The notes beneath the pieces were generated by a model that was not told the DNA's origin, did no database searches, and saw only the letters and a list, made by a program, of their open reading frames with translations. A stretch of DNA of 64,000 nt, taken from positions 10,616,001-10,680,000 of the forward strand of contig NC_091013.1 of the NCBI RefSeq assembly GCF_041296385.1. The letters are read 5' to 3'. Below are positions 38,701-51,500 of the stretch, one piece after another; positions within the stretch are counted from its first letter, which is position 1; the number at the start of each line of letters is the position of its first letter. Made by a program: the position numbers and the translations under genes. The DNA is from Aphelocoma coerulescens (taxonomy: Eukaryota; Chordata; Aves; Passeriformes; Corvidae).

Positions 38701-41200
38701 GAGAAAAAAAACAAAAACTAATTATAAAAAGACCCCATCAAAAGGAAAAGCAACAAACTGTCCCCTCTGAGTCACAGAATCTGTCAGTGCAGTTCTGGAC
38801 AAATTTTTTCAGAATGAGATCTGTTGCTATGTATTGTGTAGTTAATGTTGATTTATATTTTTCTATTGATTTTAGTAGCTCATTTATACACTTCTGTTAA
38901 ATGAACTGTGTCATATCTGTGCAAGCATAAACAGAGAGAAATAAGTGATAGGTATGTTTTAAGTGTCAGAAGTGAAACACTGTGCAAACACTTTCTAAAG
39001 GTAATTTTTATAAATAATTTGATAACTCAAATATTCTAATGGTTAGTCAAAGTGGAACAGATTATTACCACCCTTAGAAGATGATAATAGATAGTGGTAG
39101 ATCTTGAAGTTTTTAGAGAAGACGTTATATTTGACTCTTGCACTTCTGCTAGTACCTCACAATCTATTTGTAATATTTTAAGTTTCTTGATGCAAAAGAA
39201 CTACATCAAGGAAAAAAACTCAAAAATAATCAAACAAAACCACACAAAAAGCAGCCCAATGGACAAAAAAACCCAACCCCATATGCCAAAATCCAAATCA
39301 GTAAACCCATAAACTTTAGAACATTAGAAACACCCTGTTCTGAAATAGCCGTCACTAGAGGAAAATTAAATAAATACTTATTAATTAATGAACATATGAT
39401 TGTGTACTCAGGCCAATACGTGAGAGGCAGAGATGCCAAGCAGTCTTCTTAGACACCCTAAGTCTACTGATGGATGTTCCAGTTTAGAAAATTGTTCTTC
39501 AATTTACCTGAGTGCTGGTGAGGAGAGAAATTTTCTTGAGATAAGACAACTTCTGATTAACCTTCATGAATGCCAAATTAAGAAACTGTTTTCCTGTTGT
39601 CTAAGAATCTCTGAAGTCACAGAGGAAATATAAGGCCTTGGCTTTATGGACAGATTGTTGAACCCTGACCTGCTATCTGGGTTTTCAGATTTCAAACAGA
39701 CTTTGCTGTAATGGCATGAATGCCAATGGAAAACCATTAGCCTCTCAGAAGTAATAGCAAGAAAAAAACAAAACAAAACAAAAAAGTTACTGTGCATGGG
39801 GTTACACTGTTTTGGTGTTTTGGTTTGTTTTTGTTGAAGACAAGCTACCTCACAGGAAGAGGGCAGGAAACTGATTTTCTCTACTCTGTAAGAAGACTGG
39901 GGAAAATGCAAAAAAAACCCCATCTAGATCCTTTAGAAATTAACATTTGGTGGTTCAATGCTAGAAATTGTAGAACACACTCCACAGAGCTTTTATTTCA
40001 ACCTTCCTGGTTTACATATTGCTGTTTCAACAGTTGATTCAGATAGAGATTCTGAAGTGTAGGTGTTTAGTCTCTTTTCTAATAGTACAGAACCTCAGTG
40101 AAGCAATGCCATGTGTTCTGTTTCCTCTGTTTTAATATTTTTCTTCTTTGGTTGGCCTTTTTAAAAAATGAGAAAAAAAAACTAAAATACAATTTAGTGT
40201 GGCCTCATCCACAATAATATTGTCCATGAGGAATTGCTTTTGCATGATTAACTGAAGGGCAAAAAGAGCCCAACAGTTCATAGCCACCTCTTTGTACATA
40301 GCAGAAAATCAAGACGAAAAGATCAGCCTTGAACTTCTGAATGATTTCCTGTTCCACACTTATCTGTCCAGTGTTATCTGTCTGTGGCATCTGTCATAAT
40401 TCTTGCTGCAGAGACAGAAACTGTGCTTCAGTGCTGGGTACTTCCCCATTTCAAGCAATGAATAATTTACAGATTATTTAGAACCTATAGCTAATAGATC
40501 AGGAAAAGACGCTAAGAAGTTACGTCTGTTTACTCCAAAAAAGGAAAAAAAAAATCCAAAAATCTCCAAATAATAGAACATAATACTTTCAATACTTTAT
40601 GAACTGGAAAAGTAACCAATTAGTCAAGGCTGAATTTCTGGTTGTATAAGTTTCCATATTGGCCACAGGGCCTATGGGAAGCATTTGGTGATAACAGTAA
40701 GTGAGAAGATTGTTGGTCAGACAATTTCTCAGCTACAAAGTGACCTGAACACGGTGGAGGAAACTTGTTTCTAAATACATGGTCATGATGTGATATGTTG
40801 AATAGTCCAACCAACTTTTTTCAATCTATCTTCTGGTCTAGAGAGATCTGACCACACTACTAGATTTTTGGAAAATCACTCCTGCTTCAGCGACCTTTAG
40901 CGAGGGGTTTTATTACGCTGTGAACTTTGCTAGTGTTACTAGGTCCATCTGGTCTTCTAAGGATGGAATTTGAATATGCTGAGAATGCTGGATGTTAAGC
41001 AAATATTATAATAGAAATCCTGTGGAAAAAAATGAATTAATATTTTCTTGTAGTTTTGATTTTCATATTTTCAGTAGAGATAATATAAAGAAATAGGCTT
41101 ATTTCTGTGTTACCCTTTCTACAATATAAATTCTGAAATACTGAAATAAACATTTATCATTGTTCATTTATTCAGTAATTTTAGCTTTTTTTTCTTTCAG

Positions 41201-41436
41201 TAACTCCTGGTGAAACTGTTGCTGTGGATACACAAACCAGGGTAACCAAGGAAACCACCACCTTCAAACCAGAAATGCCATCTTCTGTGCTTTTGGAGGT
41301 TCCAGCCTTGGCTGACTTCAATAAGGCATGGGCAGAACTCACTGACTGGCTTTCTCGACTGGATCGAGAGATAAAATCTCAGAGAGTGAAAGTAGGTGAT
41401 CTTGATGACATCAACGACATGATCATCAAACAAAAG
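41201..41436 (+). CDS. DMD: Dystrophin exon (equivalent of human DMD exon 51), hinge 3 and start of spectrin repeat 20
   Basis: This internal coding exon is 236 nt, one codon more than the 233 nt of human. It is entered after a strong pyrimidine tract (TTTTTTTTCTTTCAG) and left through AAG|GTATGA. It enters in phase 1 (TA completes the split codon begun by exon 50) and ends at a codon boundary. The first part, TPGETVAVDTQTRVTKETTT, is the rest of hinge 3. From EMPSSVLLEVPALADFNKAW onward it is the first helix of spectrin-like repeat 20, with the conserved Trp residues of NKAW and TDWL, ending in DINDMIIKQK. Sequence from VTKE onward is close to human; the proximal hinge part is not. An in-frame ATG in EMPSS is the conserved Dp140 start. 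The exon is immediately recognisable and leaves little doubt. Confidence 0.97.
41275..41277 (+). promoter_or_regulatory. DMD: Probable Dp140 translation start codon within exon 51
   Basis: This ATG encodes the Met of PEMPSS and is the first in-frame ATG across all three exons in the window; exons 49 and 50 contain none. In mammals the short isoform Dp140 is transcribed from a promoter in intron 44 and has a long untranslated leader, and translation starts at the first in-frame ATG in exon 51. The position of this Met in the protein is the same as I recall in human. The context GAAATGC has a purine at -3 but C at +4. Its use in birds is inferred, not shown. Confidence 0.6.
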
Positions 41437-44400
41437 GTATGAGAAACACTGATTTTTCAAGTTGAAAGCCTCATGATCTTTATTCTGTATTAAATCCTTT
41501 CAACAAAGAACACAGGAGAGATGATAGGTTGCAATATTACAATACATGCAGTTGTCACTTCAGCTACTTTATCCCATAAACACAATTATTGGATGAAATG
41601 TTTAGATAACTAATTGAGGAGAAAAGAAAAGGTATTTACTATTTTGTCTGGTATTTGAAGCAGGTTTCTCTATCTTTCTATTGCTTGTGCTGTTAGAGTA
41701 TGCAAGCCAATGGTTGAAATATAAACCTTATGAGAATTAAGGACTTGCACAGTAAGCTCCAGGTTGCCAGGAAAAAGAGGACCCTGATTCATACTTTTTC
41801 TTATGTTACTTCTCTTATAACTTTTTGAGAGCCTTACATGCTGCTGCTCTCAGTTTATCAAAGGCTCCTCAGTTGTCTTAAAGAAAAGAACAGCTCATTA
41901 ATGCAACTGTTTTGTCAGCAAAAACTGCATCACTGCATCACTTACCTTTGAAAACACAGAAAAATGTGGAAATACATGTTTTAGGAGAAGAAAGGGCTAA
42001 ATTTTAGCTACTCAGTAGCAATAAAAGTAATTTTGTTTTATGCAGCTCTAAAGTAATTACCTGCCTTCTAAATTAAGCATTGTTCAATATAAAAGATTTG
42101 CCCTGCCTGTGCAAAACTTTTCAGTGCTAAATTTCCATTCAGTTCAGTTGTAAACTGAGTTTAGGACTCCCTATTATATTATTCTCTTGTTTTTTGTCGT
42201 CATCTTCCTCCTCATAAAAAAAATAAATCTAATTTATTTTAAGGAAGATATTGACATTCTTTTTCTTTGCTTAAGCTAGAAATAGAGGGAGAAAAAATGT
42301 ATACATGTTATCGAGACTCTGTACTGAGACATTTTATAAGAAAATATGCTGATGTCTCATGCGATTCATTCTGCTTCTTTTCTTATATATCCTTTTTTCC
42401 CCCCAGTGTTTTAAACTTTCCATTTTTGAGAAATTTGGCTTGCTTTACCTTCTAGATGAAGAAAATATTAGTTTCATCTTGATTAATGATGATAATGTTT
42501 GCTAAGTAGAATTATATACTGCTTCATTAATTAACGAATCCTTAAAACAGAATAGATATAATAAGTGATAATTCCAGTGCCATCTACACAGAGCATTAGG
42601 TTAAAATAGTTGTTACGTCCTTTGAAAAGGTTGAGGGCCAAAGAAGACTTGTTTACACATTATCTTTTGATGTTTTTCAGAATAATTTTGGTTTTAAAAT
42701 TTTATATTGTCAAATACTTGGTTCAGCATTATTCAGTTTTCTTACTTATACTTCACTTTAGCCTATTATTCCAGCAGGCAAAATCCATAGTGTGCTTCCT
42801 GCTGCAGATGTCTTTTACTTAAATATGAGACCAAATTATTAACTCTTCAGAATTTCAGTTAATGTTACACATGTTTTAAAATGAACTGCTTTGTATTTGC
42901 ATTTCATCTTAGTTCAAGGCTAAAATATTTTAGCACTGCTGCAGTCTGTTCCTGGCTGGGGAGCCCTGTCTCTGTTTTTTGATACCATGCTGTGCTGGTA
43001 ACAAACCAGCAGGAAAACTCTTTTTTGTCATGCTTACCTCTCTAATTGGCTGTGCAACAGAATGTGACATTTAATATATTCTCTGATGAAGTGGAAGAAC
43101 CAATGTCTATATATAGACTGCAGTTCTGTTAACTGTCTCCCTCTTCTCTAATGATCATCTTACTATCACTTAATACATGGAAATGAATGTCATGAAATAT
43201 TTCATTCTTCTTGTAAATCTATGACTGGATTATTAGGTGAGATGAGCATAAAGAATTTTCAAAACTTACAAAGCATTTTTTAGGTTTCTCATATAAAACC
43301 AACCCTACCCTGATTTCTAATGTGTGGAGTGTCTGCAGCAGTCTGTGAGCTGATGAATTTGGACATGTGGGTACTTGACTAATCTGAAAAGTCACGCCAG
43401 ATATGATCTAAGTTGGAAATCCAAAAGTAGTGCTTACCTCCCCTGATCTGTATATCCTGTAGAAGATTATAGGGATATTTTTCCTGTGGTTGTGATTTAA
43501 AAGTCATTGAAAGTCACCATTCTGCATTGTGGTTTACTTGGAGAGTTTATTGCATCTTTAGCGGAATCTTAGTAAGATTTAATGGAACTTCCATCTTTGT
43601 AGAGTGACCTGGTTTTTTTTTAAATCAGTTTTTTGACTTTAGGTGTAAAATACCATCTAAACACAGCCAACTACTTACCTTATAAAAATTCATCATTACA
43701 GAGATACATGCTTCAAGAAAGCTGTTTTATTATAATACATTTCTAGCTCCTCACCCAGAATTTAGAACGCTTCAAACAGCTCATCCTGTTGTTGTGTTAC
43801 CAAACTCTTACTGTTTTGTGGTTTTGTTTCCATTTCATATTTCATCCAAAGCAGAGAGACACTTTTCTAATAAGAAACTGCAATGTCAAAGCAAACATTT
43901 TAGAAGCAAAGAAATCCCACATCCTAACAATGTACTTTAGAGGTCGTTTTCCAAATCACCCAGGTGAAAATAAGTGACCTTAGGTTGTCCTTTCATAGCA
44001 GCATGTAATGTTGTTGAAGCTCCATCTCTGAGGGCATTTTGGTTAAGTTCACTTCAATCTGATTGTATCACAGGATCACAACCACTAACTGCCATATTTT
44101 TCCTCCATAAAAGTTTAAGACATCGTTAGCCCTCTCTTGAACTTTGCTTGGAGCTGATTGCAGTGAATTGGCACTCTTGTGCAAACAGCACTACACTGGT
44201 TAATTATGGGACAATAAAACTCAAAAAAGACAACTATTTAGGAAAAAAAGGCTTGTTTTAGTGGCAGCTTCCCCTTAATGAAAGAAACAATACAAATTAA
44301 ATTCTCCTGAGTGGTGCACATAATATATAGTAAAAGCAGTATACTAAAAGAGTAGCATAGTAACTAGTGATTTCAAATATCTATAGTTAATCTTTCAGTC

Positions 44401-47400
44401 AAATGAGTGATAAACTTCAATCAAATGTATTACATATTTTTAGTCATTTATGATTGTGTGTATCTTGTTAAACTGTAAAATTAAACTAGAAGATACTAAA
44501 AAGTGTGTATAAAGATATTTAATACTAGCATTAGTATCATCTGTGTTTGCATTAAAGTAAAATGATTACATTTTTCTCATCTGCTTGAAGACTGATGTTT
44601 TGTAGGATTTGATCCTTAAACAAAGAAATGTAAAGCAGGCTGACAAGAGACTCATGTTGCTTCTTTAGACAAGAAATAAAGCAAATAAATGTCATGGGAA
44701 AGACTGTGGATATATAATATGCCACGATGTAAGGAGGTGAGGAACGTGACAGAATATGCTTTACCCAGTTGCTTCATTTTACTGTCCTTACTTTGAAACA
44801 ATCAACATGCTTTATGTTTGAAGGTCAGGTGGGGGTTCTTCATAAAAGAGAAAATTGTGAGGAACAGGATGACAAACTCCATTTTGTTACATTTTAGAAA
44901 AATGGAAACCTTACTTAAGATGCCAACAAGCCTTTACTCAGAAACTGCTTTGGCATCATTGTATTTTGGGAAAGGTTTGCAGCAGGAATAGATTTCTACT
45001 GGAAGCAGTGAATCATGGAGCCTGTGCAAAGCTTGAAGTTAATTAACAATGCTTTTCAAAGATATCAGGTACTATAATCTCCTTAAATTTTGAATTCTGT
45101 CCATGGATTTTGCCAAGGTATGCTGTCCATCCAAACTTTTTTAATACATGTAGTTAAATGCATGGCTTTTTATTGCACTGGATGTACATAGATTTTATTT
45201 AGTAAAAAGTATTATAATAAGTAAGATTAGTAAGAATGGGACTAAAATTTTCAATGCCTGATTTTACTTACTGATTCTAGGAGTTGAATAGGTTGAATCT
45301 TCAGTTTTAGGTGCAGGGGAGGGGACTAATCTGATAAAAAAGTATTTATATAAAGTGAGGCTAACCTAGTTACTGAGACTTTTAAGCAAAGAAGTGGAAA
45401 AGACACTTTCAGGTAATGATTTGTATCATCCAAAAGTAGTCATCCAGAAAGATGTAGAGAACTTATTTCTGTCTAATTAATCTGTCACTATTAAAAAAAA
45501 AGTAGGTTTGATCATCTGTCAGTTAGAGAAATAAACAAAACTAGAATGAGGAAATCTTTTCACTTTTAATTGTAAATTTCAATAGTTGAGCACCTTTTCC
45601 AGATGATGGATGGTAAAATAACAGTTAAGGAAAAATATTTGTTTATAAACTGTGCAGAAAAAAGAGTGGGCTTAACTTCCATTCCTCTTGTCAGAGCATT
45701 TTAACTATCCTTTCCCATGGTTACCTACCATGCATTTTAGTATACAACTTAAATGTGCATTTTCATATGCAACCTTACAATTAATATTGAGATAGATCAG
45801 AAGAATGAGACATTTTTTGTCCAAACTGTTTTCCAACATACATTTTTGTGGAAATAAAAATATAGTGTTCCAAATTTATATCCTGTTATTACAGAAGCAA
45901 CTGTAAGTTCCAAATCAAAATTTGCAGTTCTCCATTACTGAGTATGAATCAGTGTACTCTAAATATGCCTCTGTTGAATGAAAAGTTGTGGTTACAGACA
46001 GAGACTTTTGCATCTGTCCATGTAGCTTATGTCAGAAGTGTAAGCTATAGGCAAGGTGGAGTCTTCACCCTTTTGGATACTGTACTTGAAGGTACAATAT
46101 CCAAAAAGAGTTTTGCAGAAGTTTCATTTTAGTGAAAAATGCATGAAAAGACCCATGTAGCACATCTTCAGGTAACGTACTGTTGAAGAACATAAGATTT
46201 TACATTTGGAGCTGAACATTTCCAGTTCATGTGATGTGCTTAAAGAGAAAAGTTTGCTAGTCCAAAATCCAAGTGTGGTGCCAGTAAGTTGGGAATTTAC
46301 ATTCACACTTTCTGAATCAAACTTGAAGAGCACATTTGCCCCATCCCATGCTCTGTGCTGTCATAATGCTTTGAGGGTTGTTTTTCAAAGCTTCTAGGAT
46401 CTTCTTTTTCCATATGAATACACAACTGCAGACATTTCCTGGGTCACTGTTGGACCAGGATAAACTGTCCTGATACAGCAGGGCTGAAGCCGAAACTGAT
46501 TCTGCAGCATGTTGGATGATTCACTGGCATTTTTGTGCATCCTCTCTGATACCATAACCCCACACATGATTTTATGGCTTAAATGGTGTGCAAAACCTCC
46601 CTTACCTCTGTGAAATTCACCATATGATAAAATTGCTCAGGAGACACTATCATTATTTTATGCATATTTAAGAGTATTGTTGTTATATTTAATATGGGAT
46701 ATCTAGTGGAATTCTTATTTTATACTGTCATGCTGTTAGACTTCTAAAATTAATTCTAATTTATGAAAGTACTGAAAATGTGGTTTCAGTTTTTAAAGTG
46801 AATAAAAAACCTCATAAATGAACAGATTTCTAAATATAATAATTTATTATATTTTTAAAACTATGAGATTTGTAGTCCTGAAAGGCTTTTGCTTTTTTGC
46901 AGAATAGAGAAAAACGAAAAAATGTCTGTCAGCCTTCAAGCTTGTTTCTAAAGGTTAGAAAATGCAGTAGGATGCTCTAGAGGGCCTGGAAATCAGAGTC
47001 TTTAAAGGGAAAGGGAAGAAAAAAGGGTCTATTAGTCTGAAAATTGGACCTCAAGGGATATAAAATATGTGTCAGGAGACTCTTTTTTTAATACTTTGTT
47101 GAACAAAAAGACAGCTGATATTTTAAACTAGCTTGGCCACCTCATTACAGTGTGTTAGAGAGTATATTTGTTTTCTGCAATAATAAAAAAAAAAAAGTCT
47201 AAACACTGGGGTTTTTTTGAAGTATTATTAACAGCTCTTTCTTTATTTCACTCTAATGTTAATTACTAGGACATGCATAAAAGTTGTACCTCTAAGGATC
47301 TGATTCTAAACTCATTGAAGTAAAAGAGATACTTCCATCATTTTTCAGTTAGTTTTCAGTCAGGCTCTATATCACCATCCAAACAAAAAACAATACAACA

Positions 47401-47992
47401 GTTGTGCCTAAAGATAACATTCCTCTCTTTGCTTTTATTAGCCTATTGTGAAATAATTCGAGGGGTTTTTTTCCAGTTCTCTACAAAGATAAATTATCAT
47501 GATTAATACAACTGGCATCCTCTTTAGCAGGGAAAGGATAAGAGTGTAGCAACTCATTTTTGTTTGCATTGATACACTGAGTATTAGAAGCACAAACTTT
47601 TCACTAGGGCTGCATTTTTTCAGTAGCGATTTTTTTTTTAGTTTTAACTTTTTTAAATTTCTGAGTCTGCTCAATCTTAAAAGTACAAATTACCATCAAC
47701 ACTGGACCTTACCCGACCTACTTTTTTTAATCCAAATCAATCTTTCTTTTTGTGCTTTCATTCCACCAGTATGTGCAGCTCAGAGACCCTGCTGCACTCT
47801 ACAAACACACCATGGGCATGGAAAGACTTTTACAGCTGTGTGCTGTCCACAGAGACATGGGAAAATCCTGCTGTGCTGGAAAGTGTAAAAACTCCCTTAA
47901 CCCTCATGAGTTCTGTGTGTGCCCAGCCAGCATCATAATGCCTAACTAGATTCTGGGCTGAATTTAATATGGCCCTCACCAACATCACATGG

Positions 47993-48526
47993 AAGTGATC
48001 ATTCCTCTTTAATCAACCTGTGGGGCAGCATCTGGAGTTGTGTGTCCAGTTTGGGCTGCCCAATGTGTAGGAAAGACATGCAGGGAGTCCAGTGAAGAGC
48101 CAGCAATGTGGTCAGGGGCAGGAGAGCACTTGATGGATGAGGAGGGGCTGAACTGGGCTTGCTCAGCCTGGAGAGAGCTCAGAAGGCACTTGATTGCTCT
48201 CTAGAGCCACGAGATGGGAGAGACTGTACAGAAGATAGAGCCAGACTCTTCTGAAAGGTCCACAGCAGAAGGATGAGAGACAACAGACACATGCTGCAGC
48301 AAAAGGAATTATGATGACATATCAGGAGAAAAAATGTGCATGATGAACATAATGAAACACTGGAACAGGCTGTCCAGAGATGTCAAGGATTGTCCATCCT
48401 TGGAGATATTCATCACAAAACTGCATAGGGCCTTGTGTGACCTGATGTGACTCTGAATTTGGCCACATTTGAGCAGTAGCTGACAAGATGATCTGCAAAG
48501 GTCCCTTCCAAGACAAATAATTTTGT
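47993..48526 (+). mobile_element. CR1 LINE 3' fragment
   Basis: About 530 bp in + orientation. CAGTTTGGGCTGCCCAATGT, GAAGAGCCAGCAATGTGGTC, TGGAACAGGCTGTCCAGAGA and AAAGGTCCCTTCCAAGACAA follow each other in the order of the CR1 end. The element is 5'-truncated and has many substitutions. Confidence 0.82.
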
Positions 48527-51500
48527 CACTATATATAAATGCTATTCTCAAATATAGATTCTGTGTTCAACCTTGTCAATGAAACATGCTTTAAATGAAG
48601 GAAATAATGGCTTTATTCCCTGCTTTGTACCCTTCCCACTTCACCTCTGATTTGCTTTAAAGAGTGAAGAAATCCTGTTAAAATTTTGACTTTTTTTTTT
48701 AAATTGTGAGGATCTGTAAAGACAGTTACACAAGTTTTAGGGGGCTTTTATTTTTGTACCATTACTGATATATGTTATTAGAAGTAGTAACAGGAAATAT
48801 AAGAGTGGCTTTGGTTTTATTCAGAAATTGTGGGAAATATAAAAGCAGGTTTTTTCTAAATAATGATGCAATGTATAAAATTCTAACCTAGTTGCAATCA
48901 TAAAATGCAAATTAAAACTAGGGGGAACAATTGTATATTTGCTCATTTAATGGGTGAGGAGATGGAGCTCTTCTTCAAGAAATAAATTTTCTTCTGTAAG
49001 AAAATAAAAACATCAAATCCCAGCAGACCTTCCTAATAAAGCTGATCTTGAAACACACTTCTTTTATGTGGACAAGAAAATTACCCCAGAATTTAAACTA
49101 AAAAAAATCTGTGATCTTGAAATGTGCCCTATTGTTTTCTCAATGTGCCAAGGGTACTCTGATGCTTCTATAAACACATCTTAATAATGATATAGATTCA
49201 GAGGTTTGCTAGCAGATGGACAATTCCCTCTTGAGGCAGAACAGCAGCAGTGTCATTATCATCCTTTTTCATGAAGGGATTGTTTAAAAAAATGTCACAA
49301 GCTTTTTTAAACTGTAGTATAAGCTTTATAATAAGTAGTTTCTAGTAACTTAGCTCTACTGCAGTAAGCAGAATTCTTGGACTTTTGTTTTCTCTTTTCC
49401 CAGTAGAATACTATAATAATATTTTTGCATTTAGAGAAGCTTTCATGGCGAGTTCTCTGTTGATTTATGTGTAGATATTGTTTTATAACACTCACGTTAA
49501 GTAATGAAAACCACTCAAATAAGTACTTTATTCAAATGTGAGGAGACAAACATCTTAACTCACTCCAGTACAACATTTAAATTTTGTGCAATGTAGAGCT
49601 GCTTACAAGTGAAAGAGAAAATTTATAAAAACATTGTAAGAAAGGCTTAAAGCCATATTTTCGTTCAGGAGCACCGGGTTCTTGAAAAATTTTCTATATT
49701 CCCTAACCATTATACATGTTTTTATTTTTCATGTGACCCAGCACTAGGCATGTGCTGGCACTAGATTTAAGATAAATAAACAGTAAGTTCCTCTGGTTCT
49801 GGGAAGGCAGAGAAGTAGTGGGAGATAGAACTGTGCCTTGCAAAGTTGGCACTATGTGGGGGATTCAGGACAGAGGAACACTGTGCTTGGAATTTGTTTC
49901 TCTTGCCCAACCCTCTTTACCTTTGTGGAACATGATCTGTTTTCTGCTGCCTGGAGTCCCCTTTGGCTCATCTCTTCTTCAACATTCTCCTTTTGTGTCT
50001 ACTAAATTGAATTTTGTATGCAGAAGATAAGGACAAAATGTCTGATTTTGCCTAGTCCCTCTAACAGGTGATGTCATTTCCTAATGATTAACAATATGTT
50101 GAAGGAAACCTTAGATTCTAGCACTTCACAACTCTCTTTTCCTTTCACTAGTTGGGGATGGTGGTGGGATAGGGTTGTGTGTTTATTTTTTCTTTTGTTT
50201 GATATAGAACAAAAAAAAACAGAATTTGTTTTGTTCGATATCCTTCATTACTGCAAAAATAAAATTGAAAAAAATCATATTAGCAGACAGCAAATTTACA
50301 ATGTACATTGAATTTGAATTTTTCAGGTCACTACTGCAATGAAATCCTAGAAAATGTGCATGGAACTTAAAATATGAAAGTACTTCTAAAAGCAATAAGA
50401 CTATGTTTTCTACAAGAAACAGACATTAAAGTATTGTTCTGAATTGAAACAGAGAATTCAGCTCTTCATGTAATCAACTGCTGAAGGAGTACTTAATTAA
50501 AAAGCCCTGGTTTTGTAGTAACTGCAGGCCATTTCACATTACTCCAGCCTCTCCTCTGTCTCTGTTGCTAGCTGATACAATAAGCAAGGTAACAAATCAA
50601 TCTCAGACCTGTATTCTGCTGCTTTTGTGGACCATTGCTCTTACTGAGCTAAAAGATCAATTTATCTTATCACCATGGCACTCCTAATGGTGAGGTGCTT
50701 TCTGCCTGTAGGAAAGATTTTCTCCAGCCAAATACAAGATTCATATATGAGAGTTAGTCACTTCAGCTAGTTCCCAACTTCCTTTTTCATGCTTCTGGAT
50801 TTATCAGATTCTCCAGATGAATTGTTAAATATGGAATGCATGCTGGGGTTCATGCAGTGAGGTGAGGAGAATTGTTTCCTGGAATGGCTTCATTCTCTCA
50901 GTACACAAGCTCAGGTGTAGATACCTACCTCCATTTGTTCTTAATCATCTCCACCCCTGTGGAGGAGCAGTTTTCTGCTGGAGAACATGACAGAGCCAGA
51001 ATGAGAATGTTCCACTGGGAATGAAGCAACTCTGTGATTGTCCCCAGTTGGATTCTTGGCACAACCCTGCAAAACAAGCATTTTTCCTGTTGTGTGAAAC
51101 AGCCAGTCCCTACCACTCATTAGCACAAATAAGCCTCTGGATATCCAGACCAAAGGCAGTGATTTTACTCCATTGGGACACTGAAAAACTCCCTGATTTC
51201 TCTCTCTTTCCTCTATTCATTTATTTTGTCACCCCTTAATGCCATAGTTCCAAGTTTTAGTTTAATTTGGTTTTAGTATTAAAAAAACCCAACCCAAGCC
51301 CCCAAAATGAAACGACAGAAAAATAATATTCTAATATTATCAGTGGTAAAGTGAAAAGCTGTATCTTTATGCTAAAAGTGGTTCCTTTTTGATGTTTTAA
51401 CAGAACAGCTTGACACTTTGCTTCTTTGGGAAAAAAAAATTAGGATCAGCAGTTTTTTCTAATTAGAGTAGTAGAAGCTGGTTTTAATATTTTGGAAAAA

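Larger units (their letters stand above)
24994..41200 (+). other. DMD: DMD intron 50, complete
   Basis: The complete intron is 16,207 nt from GTAAGT to TTTCAG. Two minus-strand CR1 pieces (26862-27234 and 34890-35724) are the only mobile elements I can support. The stretches 25000-26860, 27235-34889 and 35725-41180 are AT-rich with no gene. The longest open frame outside repeats is 146 codons at 38042-38482; it has no recognisable domain and is probably chance. Confidence 0.92.

Noticed and set aside
47160..47220. Homopolymer and simple A/T runs here and at many other places, considered as poly-A tails of retroposed genes
   Set aside because: No gene-like body precedes them; AT-rich bird introns contain many such runs.
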